A DNA stretch of 64,000 bases. It comes from Litomosoides sigmodontis (lineage: Eukaryota; Nematoda; Chromadorea; Rhabditida; Onchocercidae). The notes below the pieces were generated by a model. It saw only the letters and a list, made by a program, of their open reading frames with translations. It searched no databases and was not told the DNA's origin. This document shows, one piece after another, positions 49,411-61,884 of this stretch. Position 1 is the first letter of the stretch; each line of letters starts with the position of its first letter. The translations under genes and the position numbers were made by a program. The stretch covers positions 3,427,317-3,491,316 of the forward strand of contig OY718804.1 of NCBI GenBank assembly GCA_963070105.1. Direction: 5' to 3'.

Positions 49411-52400
49411 TATCTTCCTTCTACGTACTATATGGTCTGAAAAAAATATAATTTTAAAATTTGATTTAAATCCTATTTTAGCATATTTCAAATATATGCA
49501 AAATAAGAGGAAAATGAAAATATTTATTGAACCGATGAATGTATTTTGGGAAAAATAGGAGAAAAAAACAGCACTATTACACTTCAATCTTTTAACATTT
49601 ATAATAATCAAATATTTTTGAAATGAAATGAAGCAGTTGAATTCTATTGTATGAAATTTCACCTAAAAGGAATACGGTAATCAAAAATAAGGGAGAATAC
49701 GATCTTCAAATGGCCATAAATTTGTTTCCAAAGCTTCCAAGCATAATTAGTGAATAAATTAAACGATGTGTGAGCCTCTCTCAACGTGTACAAAAAAAAT
49801 GATGACCATAGCAAGCAAGAGGATTCGTAACATGAAATAAAATCCATCAAGAATTCTTCACGTATCTCTCGTCACCTGTTAAAATTTTTAATTCTAACAA
49901 AAAAAAACTTAGTTTGATTAAAATTTTGTAAAATTTAAAGTTTGCACAATTACATTTACTCATTGAGCGAAAAATTTCCACTACGCAGAAATACAGATGA
50001 AACAAATTGTTGATTAAATTAATTAGTTTGTACTAAAAACTTTATTGTTTATTCAAATATTTCCAAATTTTGAACAAAATTCATTTTGATTGATTAACGA
50101 GTGCGTAAATTTGATTCTAAAATATTGGAAAAAAAAAGTACCAAATTAACTTTCCTCATTTCAAAATAGAAAACAAAAAACGGCAACAAATTGGTGGCTT
50201 AAAATGATCTTTTCAATGTTATTTATAGGCAACATTTCTGAAAAATTGGCGAAAAAAAATTTAGTGATAACGAAGGGAAAAAAAAGGTTGTATAATTTAC
50301 TGAAAGAGAAAGAGAGAGAGAGAGAGGGAGAAATTTTAAAGTTTATTTGTTGCTGTGTTATCGTTATCAGTTTGATGATGAGATATGAGAAAGTGACAAT
50401 CCGTTGTTCCTCCACGCTCACCTCTGTGCGTCGAGTCCATTTGAGTGCATTCGAACTTCATCATTACCATCATCCATCTTCTCTTCACTCTAATTTTGAA
50501 ACAAAAAAAAAAAAGTAAACAGAAAGTTCAATATTTGAAAAAAAAAGAAAAAATTAGCAAATCAGGTAGAGTGTATGCATGTTGCAAATGGAAAGTGCAA
50601 GGTAAGCAGATATTTTTATCTCAAATATTCCACGTTCCACTCGTTCATCGTACCAACGATATCTTCCTCCACCTCTTCTTAAAGTAATACATGCTCTATC
50701 ACAATAATTTTATGCAAAAAAAATAATTCATTTCATATATTGAAGCTGTTAGCATTGATAGCTCAATGTTACCTACCACCTTCTCATTAAATAACTACTT
50801 ACATTACACGATAAGTTTGCGTTTGGCTGATGAGATTTGTTGAAAACTTGAAATTATAAATTTTTATCAAAATCAAGCAACAGGTACTGTGTGTCAAGAT
50901 TGCTCTGATGAAAGAATGATAGGATGAAAGGAGACTACCTAGGCAAATTGTTTTCAACTGAGTGAACGAATAAAAAGAGTGAACTGGGAAGTTTAAAAAA
51001 AAAAATTTTAAAAAAGCAAGGAAGAGTTTGCACGAGAAATTCCAAAAATGAGAGTAGGCTTGCTTTGAAAATTTTCATTCAAATTAAAATTGACATTTAG
51101 CAAAACTTTTAAAATTATTATTTGCAATATGATTCACATGCATTTAATGTGTTTCTTTCGTTATTTTCGTTTCAAATGTATAATTTTAAAAAAAGCTTTG
51201 ATAGTGCTGTTAATTATGAGAAAATAATGCTATTAATAGCTTGCAGAATGTGATCGGAAGTTTACAGATACCCTTTTTTTTTCAATATAAACTAAACATT
51301 AAAATATTTGGCTCAATATAAACTAGACTATAAACTTTAATACATTTCTAGAATCCAAAATTTTCATGCAATCATCATTTATATCATCCAAATAATAAAT
51401 GAAATATTTTTCGCTCAATAATTTTTCTTTTACTACAAAAAAAAGAGACTTTGTGTTAATTGCTACAAATACAACTGGTGTAATGCTATTTTTTATCAAT
51501 GTGTAAAATGATTTGAACAAATCAAATATTCATTTCATAGATCGAAGAAGTTATACATAGCTTATCATGACTATTTAAAAAGAAAAAAAACGTAATTTTC
51601 TTGTGCAAAAAAAAAGGATTTGTTTATTGTAAATGCACTGAGAAGCGATTTGGTTTGGAAGTTTGTGGGAAAGAGGATGAATGAGTGAGAGAATACTGGT
51701 TAATCAATCAGTTATAATAATAGCATAATAAATAAATCTTCATAGAAATGTAGAAATATTTGCTTTGCACATACCCAACACTGATATTATCCCAATAAAT
51801 GTGCCGTTTCATTCATTTTCTTCATCTGAATTTTCTATTTTAAACTGTAATGTTCAGATTTATTGTCATAAAAATTTTAATTTATTATTGCTAAAGTTAA
51901 TTCACCTCACTAAACTCACCTTTGCAGTAAAAAATGATAATATTTGAAGTGAAAATACCCTTTTTCAGCATATGCAAGAACAATCCATTGTTAATAAATT
52001 ATCGGTTGAGAATGAATTTGAAAAAGATCTAGAAAAGTGCCGAGAGAGAAATAATAAAAGGGAACAACAGCACAATCACTGTAATTTTCAAAATTTCCAA
52101 TGTTTTTAAGCAAAATATTTGTTTGGTAACAGCGTTATGGAAACCTCTCAAAATTTCATCGATTAAAATGATTTCCCAACACAGTGAAATATCACTGCTT
52201 ACTAAAGTTTCCATTCGAAAATTTTTTATCAGCCAGTAGACGACTTCAGTTGAGTGCTTTTTTCTGTTAATATTTATCAAGCATGCATGCAAAAAAAATA
52301 TTGAACAATCATTTTTGTGTAGCAACAAAAAAAGACGAAGTATCAAGAGTATTAAGTCATGAAATTTGCTTCATTATAATGATTTAGAAAAACAATAAAG

Positions 52401-52448
52401 AACGTGGAAAATATACAAATACATTAAATAGTGATGATAAACACTTTT
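49411..52448. other. Intergenic region between TMEM144 and PEN-2
   Basis: About 3 kb, very AT-rich with many homopolymer runs. Open frames are short and low-complexity. It holds the TMEM144 upstream flank and the PEN-2 3' flank. No recognised gene, RNA or mobile element. Confidence 0.6.
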
Positions 52449-53113
52449 TTAAACATATCCTACAGGAAATACGAAAGACAATCGATCAGTCCATTCCAGT
52501 CCTTTGGCTCTTTCCAACTGAAAAAATATTTCCCAAGCAATAAGTGCCAGGACCCACACTAACGCACCGATTATTGAATAAACCACATCTGAAAAGAAAA
52601 GAGCACATAAATTTACAGCTCAGAACTACTAGAACCTGCGTGGGATTATCAGTCTTCCAGTAAACATAAATGGCTAATAACTGTGGCTAGCTAGCCCTTG
52701 GGTTTCGTAGTTTGGCTTTAAAATTTCCACTAGAATCAATTAATAAATAATAATCTCTATTCTTCTCAACTATTTCGAACCTATTCATATTTAAATCCTG
52801 AATGTATTTTCAGCCTATAGCATTTGGCATGTTCCTCTGCTAACATAAATTAGATTTTAGTATATAATTTTTTGTAAAGATTTGTAGCTAAAATCAGCTT
52901 TGCATGTTTGTTAAAGATATGCCTTAAATATTAAATGGAAAACTCACATCGTTTGATGGCTTTTTGCGTTGGTGACGGCTTATCGAGGAATGCAGACTCG
53001 AAAAACCACATTGCGTTCACAATCCAAACTAGCGGTAACAATGCAAAACCAATATAAAAATAACGCTTACAAAGAATAACCTTATCCGTATCAGACATCC
53101 TTTGCAAATTCAT
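52449..53113 (-). CDS. pen-2: PEN-2, gamma-secretase subunit
   Basis: Two minus-strand exons, 52948-53113 and 52449-52588, encode 101 residues, exactly the length of human PEN-2. Matches: the N-terminus MNLQRMSDTDKVILCKRYF, then FALLPLVWIVNAMWFFE, exon 2 starting YVVYSIIGALVWV, and a C-terminus with DRLSFVFPVG, which corresponds to the family's DYLSF region. Hydrophobic segments sit at about residues 18-38 and 58-78. PEN-2 is needed for presenilin endoproteolysis and gamma-secretase activity, so this protein should support Notch cleavage in endomembranes. Start is the ATG giving MNLQ, matching the family; two upstream codons are open but not needed. Confidence 0.96.
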
Positions 53114-53705
53114 CCCCAATAAATCCTGAAATTCTAGAGAACTTGTTGTGCTTCAGCAAATTTCCAAAAAAATCACTTCATCCGACAATAGCGGTAAGCC
53201 ATCTAACTGGCATCAAAATAATAGCACTCCAGAATGATTATGACAAAAAAAATCACCGAGGTAAACGTTAGAAATTGCGGCACAAAGATCAATGTGTAGT
53301 GGATAGCAGATATTTATTTACATTTTGTGAAAAATATTTTCAAAATTGAAGGACATCCATAAAATAAAAAAAGGAATATCTTTTTTGTTTACAAAACATC
53401 TAAAAGATTTAAAAACATTTTCAAAGCAAAACTACAGCATAATGTCAAGAGCGAAGTATCAATTAATGCACGACTCTGTGAAAAATTACAGCCATGCATG
53501 AGGGCAATTAATTAATCACCACAATACTTGACTATTCATAGGTGACGCAAAACATTTCATGCGGTATGAAAAGCGCTTTTGAAGGTATGAGGTCAATGAC
53601 GTAGTACTCGAGACGTTGAAGCCGTACTGCATACAAAAAATTTCTATTGTGTTTATTCTCTCACTGATTATATGATGCCCATTACTTAGAAATTTTAAAA
53701 TATGA
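53114..53705. other. Gap between PEN-2 and TMEM177-like gene A
   Basis: About 590 bp of AT-rich sequence between two minus-strand genes. No coding signal; it must contain the 3' end of the TMEM177-like transcript and the 5' end of PEN-2. Confidence 0.5.
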
Positions 53706-56157
53706 TCATGAATCACCAGTAGCACTTATTTTATCCAATAACTTATTTTCAGCATCCAAATCTGCCAGTGTTGTGTATCGTAACCAGTAAGATGTATTAG
53801 AATTGTTTGGATTGCCTATAGCTGACACTTTCTTTACACCGTCATGAATTATCTCTCGTAACAATCTGCAAAATTTATTTGTGTAAGCATCATAAACAAT
53901 TGTGTGTATATGCAGTTTTAACAGCATTGATAACTTTCAAGCAAAGCAGAAATATGAGCGAAAACTTAAAGAACGTATTATATTTTGATGAGAACAGCAA
54001 TTTTAACAATTCACATTAAAATAACACTTGTTGTTCACTGAGTTATGATTAAAGAGATTACCGATTCCGTTTCAGCATTTTTTGATAATACTCTTTACCA
54101 CCTCTACCGTGTACCAAAGAAACACGGGCAGCATCGGCATCAGCTGATTGGTCTGTGGTATGCCTTAAAAACTTTAACTAGCATATTTTTCTATTACGGA
54201 TGAAACCGAATACGATGCGATGAGCAAATTGCTTAATTGAATAATTCTTGCTAAACTTTATGAAAATTAAATGACTTTGAAATAGGTTAATGCAAAAGAA
54301 TTTCAAGCCTGGAAGAGATGAAATGCTAGTGATAGTAATTACATAAACTTACCAATCAAGTTTAGCATTCTGTAAACTACCCCAGCACGACGGTGCATTC
54401 AAAGCAAATGACAATCCACAAAACCACAGCACACTACCAGTAAAATAATGATGTACTATGATTTGAGTCAGCATAAAAGCGACACTCGTATAACAGAACC
54501 AATAAAATGCAAATAAAGCCGTTCTCTTTATAGATTCATATGCCATCAAGTCGCGCCTTACGAGGAATTTTAAAGCCTGAAAGGGACATGGACCATATTC
54601 ATGTAGAAGAAAAGAAAGCCTACAACAACAAAATAATATTTTTTTAATTAAATTTCTCATTTTACTTTGCCTTCACAGTGAAAAAATTGTAAATAATACA
54701 ATCCTTCGTTTCAGTTTTAACTTTTTTCCCCCAAAAGAAAGCTAAATAATTTTTTGATTGTTAAGAGATAAAAAACAACGCAGATACATCTATCTTACGC
54801 AAATACAAACACAAAGAAGAATTTTTCATTGGTATCGATGAAATAAAGGCTAAAAAAATTAACGACAAGGATTGAAAATATTCTAAAAAGCTATTATAAT
54901 AAAATGATTAAACAAAAACTTATTCCTAATCCTCAAGTTATAGTCGTTTTAAAAGGAGAGCGATAAACAACTGTAAACGAAATGCACCAACGTCTTCACT
55001 GAGAACAAAAGTTTCAATTATCTGCCGACCAACGGTTGAATCCCAAATGACGCACGCTTGTTCGCCCATGAACAACATTGGTTCCAGTTTCTTCTTGCAG
55101 TAATCATAAGCTTCGTTAAACGTTTGAAATTGTGCATAAAATGGTAGAGCTGTTCGGGCACCCCAAGGGCTATTCAGTGCTCCATGTGTTACTGAATCCA
55201 AATACTCTAAAAATATTTGTTAAGTTCAGCTACAGCGCGACAAAATCTGGTTACATGTCTGGATTACATAGACATTTCCAATTTCGACTTCATTCCAACT
55301 GCAAATGTTCTATTACTCCTCACTTGGAAAAGTTAATTGGAAGGTTAGAAAACAAGCTCTATAACATGAAAATTTAGGTTATTCAAAAATATCGTCGAAA
55401 TTATTAAAAGTACTCGTTAAATTATTATTAAACATCACCATTCAAGACAGAAATTACTAAAAATCAACTTATTTTCGTATATTACTACAATTCATGACTT
55501 ACTTTCCGAGGTTGAGCAATAGAAAGTGACTCGCTTTTTCTTCCCTACTCGGTCATCCGAAACCAAAAAATCTTCATATTCCTGCAGTATTTAATCTCTT
55601 ACTGTAATATCAATCAGTACAGCAAATATTTTTACTAATTGCATTCATCGAATTTTGCAAAAAAATGCCAGTTCAATAATTCAATAAATATATGGTATAA
55701 TTAAAATGTGATATTTTCAAAAGGTAATTGAAACTAAGGTTAAAGAAAAAAATTCACTAATGCTAACAACGACAATACGTTGTCGACAGCAGTAACAATG
55801 AAGTCATCAGCAGCTATTAAAGATTGTTTCATTAGAGAGACCATAAAATCAAATGATGGGAGAAGGACGGCTTAGGTAAATAACATAGTAAAATTTTAAT
55901 CATATGAAAATTATTCAAATGTACATCTTAGCAAACCCAATTAAAATTATTGAACAACTTACTGAATCAATAATTCGTTGCAGATGATTGGATAACACAG
56001 CTGTGACATCGTATCGTTTTTCAAAATATTCCTTCAAATATGGTCCATTTGCTAACAAATATATTGATGGAACCGATGCCACTGTTGATGTGATTACACC
56101 AATACGTATACGTCGTGCCCACCTCTTATTTATCTTCCAAAGAAATTCTGCACTCAT
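53706..56157 (-). CDS. TMEM177: TMEM177-like mitochondrial inner membrane protein, copy A
   Basis: Six minus-strand exons: 55963-56157, 55503-55581, 54992-55206, 54353-54576, 54062-54163, 53706-53865. They give about 324 residues (human TMEM177 has 311). A hydrophobic segment lies at about residues 17-38, followed by a long soluble part with THGALNSPWGARTALPFYAQF. Two more membrane segments are in exon 4 (ALFAFYWFCYTSVAFML and SVLWFCGLSFALN). The C-terminal region matches the family: RGGKEYYQKMLKRNRLLREI, then YWLRYTTLADLDAE. TMEM177 stabilises COX20 during maturation of cytochrome c oxidase subunit 2 in the inner mitochondrial membrane. The donor at 54991 (GAC, then GTTGGT) was chosen because SEDALKFLVRRDL then aligns with the family. 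The neighbour upstream is a paralogue. Confidence 0.87.
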
Positions 56158-56841
56158 CGATAGAAACACGAACTATAACTAAACTTACATGTGCTGATAA
56201 TTTCATTCGTTCTAATTTCTTGTCCCGAAAACATAAACGTTGCGTAAAATGAAGCGGAAGTAGCTATAGAAAAAGTCGATCAAGAGCCATCGTGAATGAA
56301 CACAATTTTTAGCAAAAATAATCTATTAACTTATAATTTAAAGCATGAGTGCTCTTTATAAATTGTTCAAATTTTATTATCACATATTTCTATTTCATTT
56401 CACTTTAACAAAAATATAAATCAGCAGAATTGGAGATTAACAATAATGAAAAATAAAAAAAAAACATGAAAAAGTCCTCAGATGGGAAAAATGAATGTAA
56501 CGCGGAATAATTGAACAACTGAATATGAAGTATTTATATAAATGACATTAACGAACGAAAGGGCAAGAATGCGTATTATGTTGCTAAACTACTGATCCGA
56601 TACTGTTATAAGGAAGAACAACTGAACCAGTACATACTGAGCATAATGAAAAGAATACCCTGTGGCTATAACAGCACCCAATTCAAGCGAAAAACTATAA
56701 CAGTAACTAATTTATTTGTGCATAAATTTCTGGAGAATTAAAATTGTACCGAACGTCCAATGCCTATAAGATATTATTAATTTTGCTAACCTTCCATTGA
56801 AGGAGAGAAAACAGCTGGTACATTAGATCTACTCAAGCGAA
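56158..56841. other. Gap between the two TMEM177-like genes
   Basis: About 680 bp, AT-rich, no coding signal. Both flanking genes are on the minus strand. Confidence 0.5.
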
Positions 56842-59390
56842 TTATTGATGACATAGTTTTTTTTTCTCAAATCGCTCCGCAGCTAACTTTTCAACAGCTT
56901 TCAACCGCTTCGAATAAGGACAGGAATCACCGAAACTATCACCATTCGCTGTAATAAACTCCGACTGCAGATCACCTAGAGCATTGCGTATCCTTAAATT
57001 TGTTGCAATAGATGAGTTCAGATATTGGCGTGCTCCTTCCACATATTCCTCAGAACTGAAACTGGAATGAAGCCTCCAACATTTAAGTAATATTTTACCC
57101 GCTAGAACACGATTTTTCATACAATTAAAAAAAATCTAACATTTAATAAATTGGCTTAACTCTTCAAAGCATTAATTTCCTTTTTGGTAGTTTTCCTTTA
57201 TCGCATTACTTTCTCCACGTGCGTCTCTAATGGCAATCAATACAAATGGAGATAATTCAGAAGTCTGATCATTATTAATTTATTCAAACTAATTTCTTAT
57301 ACTTCTCGATGTGGAGTAAAATTAAAAAATGTAAAATGAAATGCATGGTTTAGCACAATATTTCAATATATATCGCTATACCACCTGCAATTTTAGTAAA
57401 AAGGAATAAGAAGAAAAATTACTCGGCACAAGCGTCGCGATCTAGCATCATTTCACTGTATGAGAAAAAACTTCTCATAGTATTTAGAAAACAGGTAACT
57501 GCTAACGGTATCGACACTGCTAAAGAACCATATGAAACAATGCGACCGTAACGCATTAAAGATATGAAGGACAAACATATAATAGCTGACAACAAAATCC
57601 ACATGGAACAAGGCACCAAAATAAACTTGCGGCTGAAAATACGTTCAATAAATGCGAGCTTCATTATTTTCCACTAGTTAAAAGATTAAATATTCCTTAC
57701 ATGATTCGAAATAAAATGTTGTGGAATATTAAAAATGTAATTTCAGGACTAAAGATGCTAAACTGAAAAGTAGAAATATTGAGCGTCTCGATTTTGAAAT
57801 ACAAATTATTGTTTAAAAGGAAATATAAACGATGAATGATACTAACGTGTTTGGTACCTATTAGCTCTAAGTAACTCGCGTCGAATAAGAAAACGCCGAG
57901 CAGCGTCTGAAAGAAAATAGTCATCAAATATATGCTTTCCAACATCCGTTGTAGTATCCAAAAACTTCCTGTTGCTATAAATTAAAGGTTATAATGTTGA
58001 AGTTACCAACTAAGAAAAAAAACAATTCATTTATCTATCATAAAGTAAAAAATTTCACAGTTTTTGCAAAACTAGTCTCAATATATAAACATATTCAACA
58101 AAAACTACTCCACTAATCCTTGCCTATATCACACAAACTCTTGGACACCCTTAATAACGAAAAAAAAGCATCATATTATGAGATGAAAAATGATTGATTT
58201 TAGGGTTAAAAAAACACAAGCAATGGCCTATCTCTGCGTCGAAGGAAAAACCTTTGCAAATAATCGCAAACCTTGAAAATAAATCATTTGCTTTGATACT
58301 AACTATTTCCTTCATTTTCGGCATTTCGGACAAGTTCTTTGCTACAGCACGTATAGGTAGTAATAATTCAAAACCATTTCTGAAATAAAAGCCTCCACGC
58401 CATTCTGGGTTCAGTGAATCGGTGACAGCAATTTTGGCCTACAAAAAAACTGAGCAGATTACCTTACAGCAACACAGAGCCGAGAATGAGTAAGCTTATT
58501 GTGGAACCAAAATTTCTTAGTCTTATTCAATTTCTCTGATATTCGGTTTTCCATTTTGAATATAAATGCCGAATATAAACGTTAAATGAGGTAGAATTTG
58601 GCACTGATATATCTAAATCTAGCAAATCATTAGCCTCATCCAGTGACAAGAAAATAAAATCAGGTAGAAATAGAAGGATCAATAATTAATAATTATCTGA
58701 ACAAGCTGATACTACAACTCGCATATGTGTATAAGGATCATTGTTATAAGTGCACCAAAACAATGAGAATGCTTACATTTGCTTTCATTAATAGATTCTG
58801 TAATTTATCTAGTTCACTTTCTACCACATCCACAATTTCATCAGGAACACTGTAAACGATAGTCTTCCTTCCGAAATTAATCCTTAATTGAAAGTTAAAA
58901 ATAGAAGACAACAGAAAAAAACAAATATTGCCAAGAATACTATCATACATGAATTTCTTCCCGGTAGCAGACATTTTCCATAGCACAATCTTTTCCTAGC
59001 TGAAAAGAACTAGCAATAAAAAATAAAACTTTTGGCGATACATATTTCCGTCCAATATGTGTTACAAAACTGAGAAGCAATGTTTTAAACTATTTTATAT
59101 GGTACAATATTCCCCAATCGATGTAGGTGAGAGAAGAGTAAATTTCACGAATTACATAGTTCTAAATGCTTCACGTAAAATTAAGCCACAGACTGAATTA
59201 AAGGTACTAGATGTTACTTGTGATAACTTCAATAATGGTTCACTTGCTGAAATTATCACTATTTTATTGATATCTGTCAACATTAATTTAAAACTTACAT
59301 TCCACTGTGAAATGCAAGCAAAGCACTGGGATACGTGCTTATGCCAACAAAGGCAGCCGCCTGAAGCGCCAATTTCTCCCACTTTGACAT
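56842..59390 (-). CDS. TMEM177-like protein, diverged tandem copy B
   Basis: Six minus-strand exons: 59299-59390, 58777-58882, 58272-58438, 57858-57968, 57423-57632, 56842-57055. They give about 299 residues. The layout follows copy A: an N-terminal hydrophobic segment (LALQAAAFVGISTYPSALL), then LNPEWRGGFYFRNGFELLLP, then KFLDTTTDVGKHIFDDYFLS with ARRFLIRREL, two membrane segments in exon 5, and EEYVEGARQYLNSS near the end, which parallels KEYYQKML of copy A. Sequence identity to copy A is low, so this is an old duplication. An alternative first exon starting at 58974 (MSATGKKF) reads straight into exon 2 and gives the same length; I prefer the spliced start because it mirrors copy A. A mitochondrial inner membrane role is inferred from family only. 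Confidence 0.75.
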
Positions 59391-59751
59391 CGTTTGACCT
59401 GAAATTATTCGAAGCATAAAGTGTACCTCCTTCACCCTCTCCCTCTCCTTCCCCCACTCTACAGCAGCAAATAACCCATCCTCTCTGTCTTCCCTTATTT
59501 CGAACCAGGGCACTAGAAGAAGCACTCATCGTGATAAACCGCGGATAGACCAGTCGATGGGAAAGGAGTGGTGGGTCTCCAAAATAAGCCTGAGGGCTGG
59601 GGGATAGGATTGCGGGGTTGATTATGAGCTAGGTCATGTGGACGTATATAGGAGTATTCATGCTAGCTTTGATTAAAGACACTTAGCTCTTAAATCACAT
59701 GTAATTCTCTCGAATTATTGTTAAAAGTCAATTCATAGAAACCATCCTGTT
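59391..59751. promoter_or_regulatory. Shared divergent promoter region (TMEM177-like B / IGBP1)
   Basis: Only about 360 bp separate the start codons of two genes that point away from each other. The stretch is more GC-rich than its surroundings and has a CCCTCTCC-type pyrimidine tract near 59437-59458. A bidirectional promoter is the simplest reading; no specific factor site is claimed. Confidence 0.5.
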
Positions 59752-61884
59752 ATGAGTGATAGCGAACGAAACGATATTTCACTGCGGCATGAATTTAAAA
59801 TTTGTGAGGATATTATCAAACGGCTGGAAACTGGGATGGAAAGCACGAAAGATTTACAGGTGAAGTCAAAAATTTAGCCTAAACAATCAGGTGGGGTAGA
59901 AGTGATTCATTTTTGTTAAGTAACTCAGTTCATCAGGACTACATACACTACTAAGCTTTTTTGCGCTCTACAGAATCATTAAATCTTTAATAAGACTTTT
60001 ATTGCAGGATCAATTGAAGCAATGTGAAGAGAAACTAAAACTTTTGACAAAGGAAGTGTCCACCCTCTCGTTATTCAGTAATAACGAAAGTGTGGATGAA
60101 TTGCCGACTAGCTCTTTGAATTATCTATTTCTACCATATTATTTAGCCACAGTTACACAGAATATTATAGTTTCGCCGGAGGAACGTCTTTTATCTCTGG
60201 ATCGTGCAAAGGCTAGATTTCACCTTTAAAATCATGAATTTAAGATTGAGTTTTAACTTTCTCTAAATCCTAAGCACCCTTTATGTCGCGAAATATAGAG
60301 AAAATCGATTTAAACATTTAAGCCGGTGAAATTTTGCAAGTTATATTTAAAAATATATAATTTTAGTTGAAAGTACTGTTTCAGATATATTTGCAAGACT
60401 TTTTGAGAAGATTGAAAGCTTACAATATTATTGATTTCGATTTGTCAGAAGCAAGTGAAGACAATGAAAGAAAGAAGACAGAAAAGTCGAAGCATGATAT
60501 CAATCTTTCTAAACAGAGAGAATTAAAACTGCAACGATTTCAACGGGAAAAAGAGTTGGAAGAATTAGTGAAAAATTCGCAGTCTGAGTTGTGTTCAAAT
60601 TCAGAAGACGAGGATTTAGTGGTATTTAATTATGAATGTTTTTGTGTACGAGATCAGAGTTTTAATTTACTGTACATGAAAAAATACTGGGTAAAGAGAG
60701 AAGTATTATTTCAACGCTAACATGTTGTGAATTTAACATGTAGTAAATGAATGTGAAAGTTTTCTTTCGAAATGCTTGCTTATTGAAATAGATACTTGAT
60801 CAGTTCAATGAAATAAAACTACAAAAATTCAAATAACATTTTTGAAAAAAAGTGTGGTAGCAGATGTTACGAGGAGGAGCTAGTGCATTGTCATTAAGTG
60901 CATTATTCATCATTTTTAGCGTGAGTTGATAATAAATCGTTTGCATCTTGCTGCAAGGAAAAGTGTTGATGAAATGGGACAAATTGATCAAGAAAGGCCA
61001 ATGGTAGAGCACATGTTGAAAATCCAAACGGGAGAAATTCAAGCTTTGCCGAAGCGACCTAGTATGTTTTCCTCTTTCATCATGGATTTTCGGCTGCAGT
61101 AAGTGTGATAATCAGTATATGACGAGGAATTGAACTGCTAACTCCTAAATGAGGCATTTTTATTACTTTAGATAGTGGTAGAGTTCGAAACACATTCCTT
61201 TTTCCATGTGATGATATTGAGGAAGAAAACAGCCAGTGGAAAGGTGAAAAATTTTTTAATGAAAGTGTTTATTAAATAATTGCAGTGAACCGACTTGCAC
61301 AAACTCCATACATAATAGCTCGTGATCAAGCACAGAAGAAAATTTTTGGCCTGGGATATCCAAGCGTACCGACAATGACTGTAAACGAATGGTATGATGA
61401 TATGGTGAGAAGTGGAAGGTAATACCATTTCATTATGTTTTCCGATATGGCTCAAGGAATTTTGAATCTATTTTTGAATAGTCATGCATTTGCAGGATTT
61501 ATAAAATTCTTATCAAAATACGAACTTTTCCAGATTCGGTGCCCTAAATCCAAGCACATCAGAAAACATCTCTGATTCAAATCCTACGGATGAAGGAGCA
61601 AGGGAGGAGGAGGAGGAGCGGGCTTGTCTTCAAAGATGGGATGAATATAAAGATAGTGAGTGGTATTATATTTCAATAAATATGATAAAATTTTGGAATT
61701 TCTATTGTTAGGTCTGATTCATTACTTTATTTGGGTACGATTATTTTCTGGAAACAAAAACAGATTACGATCGAGCATTTAGCATGTAATAAATGAACGT
61801 AAAAGAAGCTTAATTTATAACTTTATCAAAGAGTTTGTTTCAGATCATCGTCGTGGTTGGGGAAATATGCATAATAAAGGCTGA
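59752..61884 (+). CDS. IGBP1: IGBP1 / alpha4 / TAP42, PP2A-family regulatory protein
   Basis: Eight exons: 59752-59859, 60008-60211, 60385-60621, 60920-61061, 61172-61243, 61286-61418, 61534-61655, 61844-61884. They give about 352 residues (human about 339). The N-terminal two thirds is the TAP42 helical repeat region: LNYLFLPYYLATV, SPEERLLSLDRAK, YLQDFLRRLKAY, QRELKLQRFQREKELEELV and DEMGQIDQER. The C-terminal part has AQKKIFGLGYPSVPTMTVNE, then WYD, and ends with the family signature WDEYKDNHRRGWGN. Alpha4 binds and protects the catalytic subunits of PP2A, PP4 and PP6. The exon 2 to 3 join works only with a GC donor (AAG, then GCTAGA, at 60212), which gives a gap-free alignment with the family. 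Confidence 0.94.

Noticed and set aside
49276..49662. 128-codon minus-strand open frame starting well upstream of TMEM144
   Set aside because: The conserved protein starts at MSLGKTLKG (49410); the upstream part is low-complexity non-coding sequence in frame.
50204..50518. 104-codon plus-strand open frame in the TMEM144-PEN-2 interval
   Set aside because: Driven by GAGA and poly-A tracts, no homology, no splice partners.
59152..59529. 125-codon minus-strand open frame
   Set aside because: It overlaps, in another frame, the first exon of the TMEM177-like B gene, which has a fitting splice phase and membrane segment.
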